The position numbers and the translations under genes are program-made. Below the pieces are notes generated by a model, which saw only the letters and a program-made list of their open reading frames with translations, was not told the origin of the DNA and ran no database searches. From positions 1-50,358 of IMG/VR virus record IMGVR_UViG_3300030106_006546: a stretch of DNA of 50,358 nucleotides; one strand, written 5' to 3'. Source of the stretch: a virus. Shown here one piece after another: positions 13,098 through 21,643 of the stretch (the stretch's first letter is position 1; each line of letters begins with the position of its first letter).

Positions 13098-15592
13098 TGG
13101 CGATTGAAAAAAAAGGTTTGGGCACTGAGACAGACCCCGATGTAATGCCAATGGGCAGCGCGATGGAAATCGAGCCTGAAATGACTCGGGCCGATGAAAT
13201 ACGCAACGCCGCAGAAATACTTATCTCAGAAGAAAACATACTCATCGATGATGAGATAGACGCCGTTGACGAGCCTATTGCCACAGATTTTAACGCCAAC
13301 CTCGTTGAATTTATCTCACCATCGGACTTGTCAAAGCTTGCCGATGACGTCCTATCGTCCATCAAATCAGACAAAGAAAGTCGCAGCGAGTGGGAAAAAA
13401 CCTATACGGATGGCCTTAAATATCTTGGCATGAAGTTCGATGATTCTCGCAGCCAACCCTTTGAAGGATCAACCGGGGTTATCCACCCCATCTTGGCGGA
13501 GTCAGTCACGCAGTTTCAAGCTCAAGCATACAAAGAACTTTTGCCCGCTAAAGGCCCGGTGAAGACAGAGGTGGTTGGCGTTCGCACACCTGAGATCGAA
13601 ATGCAAGCGGGCCGTGTTCAAGACTTCATGAACTACTATATTATGAACGTAATGCAGGAGTACGACCCGGAACTCGATATGCTCTTGTTTTACCTGCCGC
13701 TTGCAGGATCTGCGTTCAAAAAAGTGTATTACGACACCAGTATGAATAAAGCGGCGAGTAAATTTATCGAGCCGCAAGACTTGATTGTGCCTTACGAAGC
13801 CGCTGACCTATTTACAGCAGAGCGCGTCACACATGTCTTGAACATGAGCCGTAACGAAATTAAGAAGCAACAGCTCAACGGCTTCTACGCCGACGTAGAC
13901 CTCAAAGGTGGCGCGGTCAATTACATGAGAAGTGAGGTCGAAGAAGAGATTGACGAGATTGAGGGCATGGAGCCCTCGTATCAAGAAAACAGAGATTATG
14001 TTGTCTTCGAGACACACACTATCTTGGACATTCCCGGCTTCGAGGATTTAGGAGCAGACGGTGAGCCAACAGGTCTCAAGCTACCTTACATCGTAACCAT
14101 CGATGAGCAGTCACAAAAAGTGCTGTCCATAAGACGCAACTATCTTGAGCAAGACCCGCGCAAAATGAAGATCAACTATTTTGTGCAGTACAAGTTTTTG
14201 CCGGGGCTCGGTTTTTACGGCCTTGGCCTCAGCCACATGATCGGCGGAATTAGCAAATCAGCAACTTCGATACTCCGACAACTTATTGATGCGGGCACGC
14301 TTGCAAACTTGCCCGCAGGTTTCAAAGCTCGGGGCATGCGTATTCGTGACGAGGACAACCCGCTACAACCTGGTGAGTTCCGTGACATAGATACAACGGG
14401 CGCCTCACTACGAGAAAACTTGATACCACTGCCGATTAAAGAACCCAGCAACGTATTGATGAGTCTGCTCGGGCTTTTGGTCGAGTCAGGCAAACGGTTT
14501 GCCAGCATCGCTGATATGAACGTGGGCGACATGAATCAAGCCATGCCCGTGGGAACTACAGTCGCTTTGCTTGAGCGTGGCACCAAAGTCATGTCAGCCA
14601 TCCACAAGCGGTTGCACTACAGTCAGAAGCTAGAGTTTCAGCTCCTCGCAAAAGTCTTTGCAGAATATTTACCACAGACATACCCATTTGTTGCGCGCAA
14701 CGGCCCACAAGAAATCATGGCGCAGGACTTCGATGGTCGGGTAGACGTTATTCCTGTGTCAGACCCCAACATTTTCAGCCAGTCTCAACGCATCACGATG
14801 GCGCAAGAGTTATTGCAAATGGTGCAATCAAACCCTGAAATACACGGCCCTCAGGGTATGTACGAAGCGTATCGGCGCATGTATTCGGCGCTGGGTGTGG
14901 ACGACGTGGATAGTTTGATTCAGCCACCACCCCCGCCACCGATGCCTCAACCGATAGATGCAGGGATTGAAAACAACGGCTTTTTGATGGGCCAGCCCGC
15001 TCAGGCGTTTGAGCAACAAAACCATCAAGCCCATATCGACGCTCACCGCTCTCTGTTTTTGACCGACGTGGTGAAACAGAATCCTGCGTTGCAAGGAATG
15101 ATTATTGGTCACATGATGCAGCACTTGCAGTTCATGGCAGGTCAAATGGCGCAAGCTCAAATACCACCAGAGCTGGGTCAGCAAATGCAACAGTTACAAC
15201 AAGCTGGGCAAGCGGGGCAAATCCCACCTGATCAAATGCAGATGCAAATGGGTCAGATCCAAATGCAGATAGAGCAATTCTCAGCACCGATCTTGGCACA
15301 GTTGACACAGGAGCTGCTTGAGTCGATTGGCCAGGGTGATGAGACAGATCCATTAGTGCAGATACGACAGCAAGAGCTAGAGTTGCGCGAAAAAGCTATC
15401 GATGTAGACAACGAGCAATTCGAAGCAAAACAAGCGGCTCGGGCCAGAGAAAAATTGCTGGAAAGCGAAATATCAAAACAGCGAATCGACACTCAGAAAG
15501 AGGTCGCAGATGATAAATTAGACGTTGCGTTACGACGTTTGGAACAACAAGCAGAGCTCAAACTGCTTGATATGCAGAACAGGGGAAGATAA
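13097..15592 (+). CDS. Portal protein, P22-like (831 aa)
   Basis: Starts in the TGATG overlap with the terminase stop. The size and blocks such as SDLSKLADDVLSSIKSDKESRSEW, FEGSTGVIHPILAESVTQFQA and FDGRVDVIPVSDPNIFSQSQR are typical of large portals of podovirus-like marine phages. The C-terminal 200 residues are Gln/Met-rich (GQQMQQLQQAGQAGQ) and then coiled coil, comparable to a portal barrel. It forms the dodecameric DNA entry ring. Confidence 0.9.
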   Translation: MAIEKKGLGTETDPDVMPMGSAMEIEPEMTRADEIRNAAEILISEENILIDDEIDAVDEPIATDFNANLVEFISPSDLSKLADDVLSSIKSDKESRSEWEKTYTDGLKYLGMKFDDSRSQPFEGSTGVIHPILAESVTQFQAQAYKELLPAKGPVKTEVVGVRTPEIEMQAGRVQDFMNYYIMNVMQEYDPELDMLLFYLPLAGSAFKKVYYDTSMNKAASKFIEPQDLIVPYEAADLFTAERVTHVLNMSRNEIKKQQLNGFYADVDLKGGAVNYMRSEVEEEIDEIEGMEPSYQENRDYVVFETHTILDIPGFEDLGADGEPTGLKLPYIVTIDEQSQKVLSIRRNYLEQDPRKMKINYFVQYKFLPGLGFYGLGLSHMIGGISKSATSILRQLIDAGTLANLPAGFKARGMRIRDEDNPLQPGEFRDIDTTGASLRENLIPLPIKEPSNVLMSLLGLLVESGKRFASIADMNVGDMNQAMPVGTTVALLERGTKVMSAIHKRLHYSQKLEFQLLAKVFAEYLPQTYPFVARNGPQEIMAQDFDGRVDVIPVSDPNIFSQSQRITMAQELLQMVQSNPEIHGPQGMYEAYRRMYSALGVDDVDSLIQPPPPPPMPQPIDAGIENNGFLMGQPAQAFEQQNHQAHIDAHRSLFLTDVVKQNPALQGMIIGHMMQHLQFMAGQMAQAQIPPELGQQMQQLQQAGQAGQIPPDQMQMQMGQIQMQIEQFSAPILAQLTQELLESIGQGDETDPLVQIRQQELELREKAIDVDNEQFEAKQAARAREKLLESEISKQRIDTQKEVADDKLDVALRRLEQQAELKLLDMQNRGR

Positions 15593-15594
15593 CT

Positions 15595-15966
15595 ATGGCA
15601 GGAAAATTTATTGCATCGAATTCCGCGGTGCGTGAAAAAGTAGCTTTGCTCAAAGAAGAGAAGCGGTTGGTGCGCGAGATTGAGGCGAAGATTGTCGAAC
15701 AATCCCTCGCTGACGCGGCACACAGAAAGATGATGAGTGAGCATCGTATTGCTACAAAAATGGCAAAAATACACGGCCATGAACCACCACCACCTATTGT
15801 ATCTGCACCGCCCGAGGTTGTAGTAGAAGTCGCAGCCCCACCTGCTGTAGAGCCTGAGGTCGCGTCAGAGCCGACACCAAAAAAAGCTCCCGCAAAAAAA
15901 GCCCCTGCGAAAAAAGCTACAGCAAAAAAAGCCGCACCGAAAAAATCACCACGGAAAAAGGGATGA
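15595..15966 (+). CDS. Lys/Ala/Pro-rich histone-tail-like protein (123 aa)
   Basis: The N-terminal 60 residues form a charged helix. A Pro/Val linker follows (HEPPPPIVSAPPEVV). The C-terminus consists of KKAPAKKA-type repeats ending PKKSPRKKG, very like histone H1 tails. The AAC(T)ATGG start comes 3 nt after the portal stop. The strongly basic tail suggests nucleic-acid contact inside the capsid; this is inferred from composition. Confidence 0.7.
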   Translation: MAGKFIASNSAVREKVALLKEEKRLVREIEAKIVEQSLADAAHRKMMSEHRIATKMAKIHGHEPPPPIVSAPPEVVVEVAAPPAVEPEVASEPTPKKAPAKKAPAKKATAKKAAPKKSPRKKG

Positions 15967-15969
15967 ACC

Positions 15970-16140
15970 ATGAAAGACATGACTCGAATTGAAAAAGTAG
16001 AAACGCCTACAAAAAAAATGAAGACCACGCCGACTATGCCTGACCCTGTGCGGCGCACGGTTGGCGGACCTTATCGTGTGATCAAAGCGCGCGGCTATGG
16101 TGCAGCAACGCGCGGTTACGACTTTCATGAGCGCGATTAG
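15970..16140 (+). CDS. Very small conserved phage protein (56 aa)
   Basis: Reads MKDMTRIEKVETPTKKMKTT, then a Gly-rich RTVGGPYRVIKARGYGAATRGYDF-type C-terminus, here KARGYGAATRGYDFHERD. The KARGYGAA(T/x)RG pattern echoes the ARGCGAI motif at the ends of the proteins at 23275 and 23639. It sits between the Lys-rich protein and the next gene, whose GTG overlaps its TAG. Too short for routine gene calls, but framed on both sides by coupled genes. Confidence 0.7.
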   Translation: MKDMTRIEKVETPTKKMKTTPTMPDPVRRTVGGPYRVIKARGYGAATRGYDFHERD

Positions 16141-16322
16141 TGGACGACATTGATCTAGGCTCCCGCCTTAAACGGATTTTATCTGAGCGTCGAGAGCTGA
16201 TACGCGAAGTGTTGATGGACGGTATGCTCAAAGATATAGAGCACTATAAATCTTTGCAGGGAGAGCTGGTTATTATAAACTTGGTTGAAGACACGATCCG
16301 TGAGTATTATAAGGATGTCTAA
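16140..16322 (+). CDS. Small helical hypothetical protein (60 aa, GTG start)
   Basis: GTG start overlaps the preceding TAG stop (TAGTG). It is an all-helical acidic protein, VDDIDLGSRLKRILSERREL and so on, ending IREYYKDV. Short proteins of this type commonly lie between the portal and scaffold genes in pelagic podoviruses. Function unknown. Confidence 0.65.
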   Translation: MDDIDLGSRLKRILSERRELIREVLMDGMLKDIEHYKSLQGELVIINLVEDTIREYYKDV

Positions 16323-16743
16323 AGTGACAGAATCAACCATTGCCTCCGCCTACGTTCCCGCCACCGAGATGGTCCTTAACCCTGATTTGTTGGAAAAAAG
16401 TGCGCTTGAGCGGTTACCGCAACCCACAGGCTGGCGGATGCTCGTTATGCCGTGGAAAGGGAAAGCAACCACTGAGGGTGGCATTCATCTCCTCAAAGAA
16501 ACCGTAGACCGGGAGGCGCTGGCCACCGTCGTCGCCCTTGTTTTGAAGATGGGGCCGCTTTGTTACGGCGACACTGAAAAGTTCGGGGACACACCCTGGG
16601 TCTCTGAAAACCAGTGGGTGTTGATCGGGCGTTATGCTGGCGCGCGCTTCAAATTGGAGGACGGCGAAGAGGTTCGTATTATCAATGATGACGAGGTCAT
16701 CGGCACAATTCTACACCCCGCAGACATAGTGAGTTTCAAATGA
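16315..16743 (+). CDS. GroES-like co-chaperonin (142 aa)
   Basis: Residues about 38-140 follow the Cpn10 pattern: LPQPTGWRMLVMPW, a GGIHLLKET mobile-loop-like segment, VALVLKMGP, NQWVLIGRYAG and EEVRIINDDEVIGTI. These match the strands and the 'dG.E..ii.e.dIia' end of GroES proteins. A phage version (compare T4 gp31) would cap the host GroEL ring and help capsid protein folding, which fits its place next to scaffold and capsid genes. ATG at 16315 overlaps the previous gene; a GTG at 16324 with better ribosome-site spacing is an alternative start. Confidence 0.8.
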   Translation: MSKVTESTIASAYVPATEMVLNPDLLEKSALERLPQPTGWRMLVMPWKGKATTEGGIHLLKETVDREALATVVALVLKMGPLCYGDTEKFGDTPWVSENQWVLIGRYAGARFKLEDGEEVRIINDDEVIGTILHPADIVSFK

Positions 16744-17702
16744 TTGAGAATCAAGCAGCAGAGCAACAAGAGGTTATTGAAGAGCAGTTAGAAATTCAGG
16801 TCACTGAAGATCCCGTTGAGTCGCCGTCGTCCTCAGGCGGTGATGATGAGCTAGAAACGTACACAAAGTCGGTCTCGAAGCGCATCAACAAGCTGAACGC
16901 CAAAGCACGCGAGGCCGAGCAGCGCGCTCAACAACTCGAACAGATCGCACTGCAAAAAGAGGCGGAGTTGCAACAATACCGCACGTACTCACAACAGCAG
17001 TCGAACCAGGTGTTGGCTAAAGAAGAGGAAGCCATCACAAGTAAAGAAGCGCAGATTGATGATGTCTATCGCAAAGCCGTTGAGAGCGGAGACGCGGAAC
17101 TCATTACTAAAGCGTCAAAATTACAAAGTGACATCTCCATCCAAAAAGAAAAACTGCGGGTTGCGAAAGCAAGACAACAAGCAGCGGCTCAGGAGCAAGA
17201 ATATATATCCCAGGGCAATGAACAGCCTGTCTATCAACAACCAGAACAGCCCGCAGAACAAGAGATTCAGCCAACCGAGGACGCTTTGGCTTGGCATGAG
17301 CGTAACCCTTGGTATGCAAACAAAGATGATGAAGAGGACATGAAGGCAACGCAGTTTGCGTATTACGTTCATTATAACCTCGCCAACGAAGGTTACGATG
17401 TTGGCTCGGATGAATACTATGAGGAGTTGGACAGTCGCGTAGGCACAGTTTATCCTCACACTAGAACTTCTCAAAATAGAAGTCAGACCGTTAGAAGTGA
17501 AGCGCAACCCGCTGTGCAAAGAGTTGCATCAGCCTCCGCAGGAGGTCGGTCAAAAACACAAGGCAAAAAGAATGGCGTAAGCTTTTCGAAGTCAGAGCTC
17601 GAGCGTCTCAGAGGCCTCAAGCCGCACAATATGTCAGAAGAGGCATGGTTGCAGCGAGTCGCCAAAGAGAAGCAAAAAATCGCACAAAGAGAGGCAAGTT
17701 AA
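16740..17702 (+). CDS. Capsid scaffolding protein (320 aa)
   Basis: Acidic N-terminus (QEVIEEQLEIQVTEDPVE), then a long coiled coil at about residues 40-145 (KRINKLNAKAREAEQRAQQ). A Gln/Glu-rich linker follows, and the C-terminus is basic. Composition and the position directly before the decoration and capsid genes are classical for a scaffold. It would direct prohead assembly and be released before DNA packaging. The start overlaps the GroES-like gene by 4 nt. Confidence 0.8.
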   Translation: MIENQAAEQQEVIEEQLEIQVTEDPVESPSSSGGDDELETYTKSVSKRINKLNAKAREAEQRAQQLEQIALQKEAELQQYRTYSQQQSNQVLAKEEEAITSKEAQIDDVYRKAVESGDAELITKASKLQSDISIQKEKLRVAKARQQAAAQEQEYISQGNEQPVYQQPEQPAEQEIQPTEDALAWHERNPWYANKDDEEDMKATQFAYYVHYNLANEGYDVGSDEYYEELDSRVGTVYPHTRTSQNRSQTVRSEAQPAVQRVASASAGGRSKTQGKKNGVSFSKSELERLRGLKPHNMSEEAWLQRVAKEKQKIAQREAS

Positions 17703-18176
17703 ATGGCAGAAACAAAAGCAAGCGCACGTTCATCCCGTGATTCGCAGTCCCACGATAAATCGATGCGACGTAAACCCTGGAAACCTGTTCGTTCACTCGA
17801 AACACCAACACCCCCGGAAGGTTACACCTACCGATGGATTCGGGAGTCGATGCTAGGTCAAGAAGACCGTGCAAACGTGTCACGACGTTTGCGTGAGGGC
17901 TGGGAGTTAGTGCGCGGCACTGAACTGCCACCTGAATGGCGATCTTTGCCTACCCTTGACAATGGACGGCATGAAGGCGTGGTTTACAACGAAGGGTTGC
18001 TTCTTGCGAAGATTCCTAACGAAACGGTGGAAGAGCGGCGTGCGTACTACGCGGACAAATCTCAACAAGCCACGGATGCCTTGGATAATACGATGTTCAA
18101 TGAAACACGGGGCGACAGCCGTTACGTCAAATACGATCCTCAGCGAGATAGCAACGTCACTTTTGGACGCAGATAG
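17703..18176 (+). CDS. Conserved hypothetical protein between scaffold and capsid genes (157 aa)
   Basis: The ATG directly follows the scaffold stop. It contains the conserved PEGYTYRWIRESMLG and RLREGWELV, with a C-terminal VKYDPQRDSNVTFG. I recognise it as a common neighbour of capsid genes in environmental phages, without known function. It is charged, non-membrane and probably a head assembly factor. Confidence 0.75.
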   Translation: MAETKASARSSRDSQSHDKSMRRKPWKPVRSLETPTPPEGYTYRWIRESMLGQEDRANVSRRLREGWELVRGTELPPEWRSLPTLDNGRHEGVVYNEGLLLAKIPNETVEERRAYYADKSQQATDALDNTMFNETRGDSRYVKYDPQRDSNVTFGRR

Positions 18177-18190
18177 CGAGGTAATTTCAA

Positions 18191-18775
18191 ATGGCGAATA
18201 AAGACGCTGCATTTGGCATGAAGCCCGTCAGAATGATTGGCGGCGCACCTTACACTGGCGGCACAAGTCGATATCGTATTGCGGCAAATTACGGCACATC
18301 CATCTTTCAAGGCGACATGGTCGCTCAGGTTACAGGTGGTACGGTCGAAGTTCACGCAGACGGCGGGACAGTCCCCATTGTAGGTGTTTTCAACGGTTGT
18401 CAGTTCACCGATCCTACAAGTGGGGAACAGGTGTTCAGCAACTTCTATCCAGCAAGCACAAACGCATCCGACATCATCGCATTCATCATCGATGATCCGA
18501 ATGTTGTTTTTGAGGTCCAAGCGGACGACACGTTCCCAGTTGCTGATCTGTTCGGCAATTTTGATATCGTGTACACCAGCTCGGGCAGCACACTCACTGG
18601 CATTTCAGGTGCTGAGTTGGATGTGACAACGGGAGCAACAAACACCACTCTCCCGATTAAGGCGATTGACATTTCACAAGATCCGAACAACGACGACGTT
18701 GCATCGGCGAACACTAACGTGCTTGTGGTCATTCAAAACTCAATCTACGGCGTCAAAGGCGCTGGCTTAGCATAA
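18191..18775 (+). CDS. Putative head decoration protein (194 aa)
   Basis: Begins MANKDAAFGMKPVRMIGGAPY and is beta-rich with many Gly, Thr and Asp residues. It ends SIYGVKGAGLA. A good AGCGAGG ribosome site precedes the ATG. The order scaffold, this gene, major capsid protein is the position occupied by decoration or stabilising proteins in many tailed phages. The assignment rests on position and composition. Confidence 0.65.
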   Translation: MANKDAAFGMKPVRMIGGAPYTGGTSRYRIAANYGTSIFQGDMVAQVTGGTVEVHADGGTVPIVGVFNGCQFTDPTSGEQVFSNFYPASTNASDIIAFIIDDPNVVFEVQADDTFPVADLFGNFDIVYTSSGSTLTGISGAELDVTTGATNTTLPIKAIDISQDPNNDDVASANTNVLVVIQNSIYGVKGAGLA

Positions 18776-18786
18776 GGAGCTGAACA

Positions 18787-19704
18787 ATGGCTATTTCAAG
18801 AGCCCAGCTCGCTAAAGAGTTGGAACCCGGTCTGAACTCGTTATTCGGCATGTCGTATGATAGTTACGACCGCGAATATGAAGAAATATTCGCAATCGAA
18901 GACTCTCAGCGTGCATTCGAAGAAGAGGTGCTTATCACTGGATTTGGTGGTGCGCCGACCAAAACGGAAGGTCAAGGTGTTGCGTTTGACAATGCAAGTG
19001 AGTCATTCACTGCTAGGTATACGCACGATACGGTGGCTTTAGCATTTGCCCTCACCGACGAAGCTGTGGAGGACAATCTCTACGATTCATTAGGCAAGCG
19101 ATATGTGAAGGCTTTGGCCCGATCTATGGCTAACACCAAAGAGGTCAAAGGTGCGGATGTTTTGAACAATGCGTTCTCATCCAGCTTTACGGGTGGTGAC
19201 GGCGTATCGCTGATCAACACGGCTCATCCGCTGGCGGGTGGTGGCACTGCCGCAAACCGTGCGACCTCAATGGCCGACCTAAATGAGACCTCGTTGGAAG
19301 ATGCGCTGATTGACATCAGCACGTTTACTGACGACAAGGGTCTGACCATTTCGGTCCAAGCAACCAAATTGGTTGTACCGCCTCAACTGGTATTTGTTGC
19401 CGATCGCATCTTGAACTCAACACTGCGTTCAGGAACGGCTGACAACGATATCAACGCGATCCGTAACACGGGCGTGTTGCCAGGTGGGTACACGGTCAAC
19501 CACTACTTGGCTGATCCCGATGCCTTCTTCATCCTGACCAGCGTCACAGATGCGGGTGAAGGCTTGAAGATGTTCCAGCGTACTGCGATGGAGACCAGCA
19601 TGGAGCCTGACTTTACGACAGGCAACATACGCTATAAGGCGCGCGAGAGGTACTCGTTCGGCTTCTCCGACTGGCGGGGCATTTATGGTTCGCAAGGTGC
19701 GTAA
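18787..19704 (+). CDS. Major capsid protein (305 aa)
   Basis: Begins MAISRAQLAKELEPGLNSLFG. It has HK97-fold-like blocks: a mobile N-arm, LADAL-like helices, and conserved INTAHPLAGGGTAANR and LVVPPQLVFVADRILNS. It ends with a beta segment, RERYSFGFSDWRGIYGS. An AAGGAG site lies before the ATG. It is followed by a strong hairpin (19724-19740), consistent with an abundantly expressed gene at a transcript boundary. The Mu gpT-like/HK97 family name is by pattern only. Confidence 0.88.
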   Translation: MAISRAQLAKELEPGLNSLFGMSYDSYDREYEEIFAIEDSQRAFEEEVLITGFGGAPTKTEGQGVAFDNASESFTARYTHDTVALAFALTDEAVEDNLYDSLGKRYVKALARSMANTKEVKGADVLNNAFSSSFTGGDGVSLINTAHPLAGGGTAANRATSMADLNETSLEDALIDISTFTDDKGLTISVQATKLVVPPQLVFVADRILNSTLRSGTADNDINAIRNTGVLPGGYTVNHYLADPDAFFILTSVTDAGEGLKMFQRTAMETSMEPDFTTGNIRYKARERYSFGFSDWRGIYGSQGA

Positions 19705-19723
19705 AGCCCTCACAGAGCGATTG

Positions 19724-19745
19724 GGGGGCTTCTAGCCCCCTGTTT
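19724..19745 (+). terminator. Hairpin terminator after the capsid gene
   Basis: GGGGGCT (19724-19730) pairs with AGCCCCC (19734-19740) around a 3-nt loop and is followed by TGTTT. It lies 20 nt after the capsid stop and just before the convergent gene that ends at 19748. The T-tract is short, so it may be only partly terminating. Confidence 0.6.
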
Positions 19746-19747
19746 CA

Positions 19748-20032
19748 TCAGGGTTTCACGATAGCAACCACCCAACCTTCAAAATCTTCGGCAAGATCCC
19801 AGAGTAGAGCGACCTCTGCCCCACGGTTTTTGTGAAAATTGTAGACGACCAGAGCCTGAAGATACGCTTCGCTCTCTATCCAAAATAAGCGCAAATCCGC
19901 TTTACTATCGACGTCGTTTACAAAAGGTTTGTAAACGTCCATCCTTTCTTCAATCAATAGACAGGGCATAACACAAGACGTGTGAAACATAAGGTCTATG
20001 TCTTGTGACGTAATTTCAAATGCGAGTTCCAT
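19748..20032 (-). CDS. Lone reverse-strand gene, moron-like (94 aa)
   Basis: The only minus-strand gene within more than 30 kb of late plus-strand genes. It starts MELAFEITSQDIDLMFHTSC with AAGGAG 8 nt upstream. It is an acidic alpha/beta protein with no membrane helix. It has its own promoter region (20033-20110) with a CGACACGG box and a TGTGCAA/TTGCACA palindrome, and sits behind the capsid terminator. This is the classic layout of an independently transcribed moron. No family recognised. Confidence 0.75.
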   Translation of the reverse strand: MELAFEITSQDIDLMFHTSCVMPCLLIEERMDVYKPFVNDVDSKADLRLFWIESEAYLQALVVYNFHKNRGAEVALLWDLAEDFEGWVVAIVKP

Positions 20033-20110
20033 ATAAAGTCTCCTTTGTGACACACACAGTATAAACTCACTCCGTGTCGATGTGCAACTATTTGCACACT
20101 ACTTTTATTA
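20033..20110 (-). promoter_or_regulatory. Promoter of the lone reverse gene with CGACACGG box and 18-bp palindrome
   Basis: On the minus strand a TTGCAC -35 and a TATACT -10 are separated by 18 bp. The spacer contains the CGACACGG box (plus-strand 20072-20079). The 18-bp perfect palindrome TGTGCAA-CTAT-TTGCACA (20081-20098) overlaps the -35 element, as an operator would. The -10 is followed after about 20 nt by AAAGGAG and the ATG at 20032. Confidence 0.6.
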
Positions 20111-20224
20111 CAGGTTATTCATAAGTATTTGACCCCCCTTTTTTTGTTTTACAGGTTCACATACACTGAGAGGGTCAGATGGTGATCAGATGGGCTGATT
20201 ACTGGTTTTCACAGGAGAACTTTC

Positions 20225-20935
20225 ATGACTACTCATTTCACTTCAGGCGTCACTAACGTCACTGCGTCAGGCACTTCTGGCAAACTCAAAATGCCAGCGC
20301 CGCAGAAATATCACACTTACTTCAACGACTTCGATACCTACCTGGCATCAGATTGGACGATCACCACCACAGAAGGTGGATCGGGCAATGCGTCAGAAGC
20401 TTTGGGTGATGGAGACGGCGGTCTATTAGTCATTACAAATGACGACGCCGACAACGACAACGACTTTCTCCAGCTTGTAAAGGAAGGCTTTAAGTTTGAG
20501 TCAACCAAGCAGCTTGCGTTCTCAGCGCGTATGAAGACTAGCGATGCGGATGCCTCTGACGTTGTCATGGGACTGCAGCTCACTGACACGTCACCACTGG
20601 ATGTAACAGATGGCATTTTCTTTTTGCTGACCGATGGCTCGACGACGCTACAATTCATCGTTGAAAAAGATGGCACGCAAAGCACGCTGAACTTGCCGAC
20701 AGTCATGGCTGACGATACCTTCATGACGGTTGGTTTCCTATTTGACCCGAAAGATCAGCTTTTCCATGTGTACCAAAACAACGCTGAAGTCGGCACCGTG
20801 GTCAGTACCAACGCTCCCGATGACGAGGAGCTGACAGTCAGCTTTGGCATCCAAAATGGCGCCGCAGCCGCAAAAGTTTTGACCGTTGACTACATCAGCG
20901 CGATGAAAGAGCGAACAGCCACCACTGAACTCTAA
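20225..20935 (+). CDS. Putative virion surface protein, lectin-like beta fold (236 aa)
   Basis: Begins MTTHFTSGVTNVTASGTSGKL. It has YFNDFDTYLASDWTITTTEGG, a pattern like jelly-roll/LamG-type domains, with many Asp and Thr residues. It lies in the structural cluster after the capsid gene, with a CAGGAG ribosome site. It may decorate the head. The lectin-like idea comes from the pattern of strands only. Confidence 0.65.
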   Translation: MTTHFTSGVTNVTASGTSGKLKMPAPQKYHTYFNDFDTYLASDWTITTTEGGSGNASEALGDGDGGLLVITNDDADNDNDFLQLVKEGFKFESTKQLAFSARMKTSDADASDVVMGLQLTDTSPLDVTDGIFFLLTDGSTTLQFIVEKDGTQSTLNLPTVMADDTFMTVGFLFDPKDQLFHVYQNNAEVGTVVSTNAPDDEELTVSFGIQNGAAAAKVLTVDYISAMKERTATTEL

Positions 20936-20947
20936 CGGAGGTGACAC

Positions 20948-21352
20948 ATGGCTGATGCAGTTACGAGCCAAACTATTCAGGATGGTGAACGCAAAGCCGT
21001 TCTGAAGTTTACTAATGCTAGTGATGGCACGGGTGAATCGGCGGTCAAAAAAGTCGATGTATCCGCGTTGACGTCAAACTCGGCTGGGTTGTCGTGCAAC
21101 CGAGTCACCATAAATAAGATTTGGTGGCAGTGTACGGGCATGTCAGTAAAGATCGAGTTCGACGCAACAAGCAACGTGCTCGCCATCGGGCTGAGTGAGG
21201 ATAGCAACGGTTATCATGACTACAGTGATTTCAGTGGTATTCCTAATAACGCTGGGTCTGGCATCACGGGCGATCTTGATTTTACGACGGTAGGCCACTC
21301 AAGCGGGGATACTTACATGATCGTCCTTGAGTTGATCAAATCGTATGGCTGA
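20948..21352 (+). CDS. Structural-cluster hypothetical protein (134 aa)
   Basis: Begins MADAVTSQTIQDGERKAVLKF; all-beta composition with conserved VTINKIWWQCTGMSVKIEFD. It has an AACGGAGGTG ribosome site. Proteins like this are frequent next to the capsid gene in environmental phages. It overlaps the next start by 8 nt. Function unknown. Confidence 0.7.
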   Translation: MADAVTSQTIQDGERKAVLKFTNASDGTGESAVKKVDVSALTSNSAGLSCNRVTINKIWWQCTGMSVKIEFDATSNVLAIGLSEDSNGYHDYSDFSGIPNNAGSGITGDLDFTTVGHSSGDTYMIVLELIKSYG

Positions 21353-21638
21353 TACGTCTGACGTCAAACGCACAAAATCGGGAAGACTCGTTTATCGTGG
21401 CGAGTCCTTCCCTGGTTACAACAAGCAAAAAAGGACGCCCGGCAAAAACAAAAAGTTTGCCGTGCTTGCCAAAAAGGGCGATCAAGTAAAAATCGTGCGA
21501 TACGGTGACCCCAACATGAAAATCAAAAAGGCAAGCCCAGAAAGGCGCAAAAACTTTCGTGCTCGCCATAATTGCGATGCGGTGGAGAAAAAGAAAGACG
21601 TCTTTGCTGCAAGCTATTGGTCTTGCAAAAATTGGTGA
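21345..21638 (+). CDS. Small basic conserved phage protein (97 aa)
   Basis: Contains ESFPGYNKQKRTPGK, KFAVLAKKGDQVKIVRYGD and FRARHNCD, ending ASYWSCKNW. I recognise this arrangement from T4-like and marine phages (DUF6321-type, by memory). It has a strong positive charge and Cys/Trp at the end. Probably a virion-associated DNA- or membrane-contacting protein, but that is inference. Confidence 0.75.
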   Translation: MADTSDVKRTKSGRLVYRGESFPGYNKQKRTPGKNKKFAVLAKKGDQVKIVRYGDPNMKIKKASPERRKNFRARHNCDAVEKKKDVFAASYWSCKNW

Positions 21639-21643
21639 GATAA

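Noticed and set aside
19730-19760. Third hammerhead on the minus strand (CTGATGA near 19748)
   Set aside because: The GAAA and stems are not in the right order or spacing; it lies at the end of a gene.
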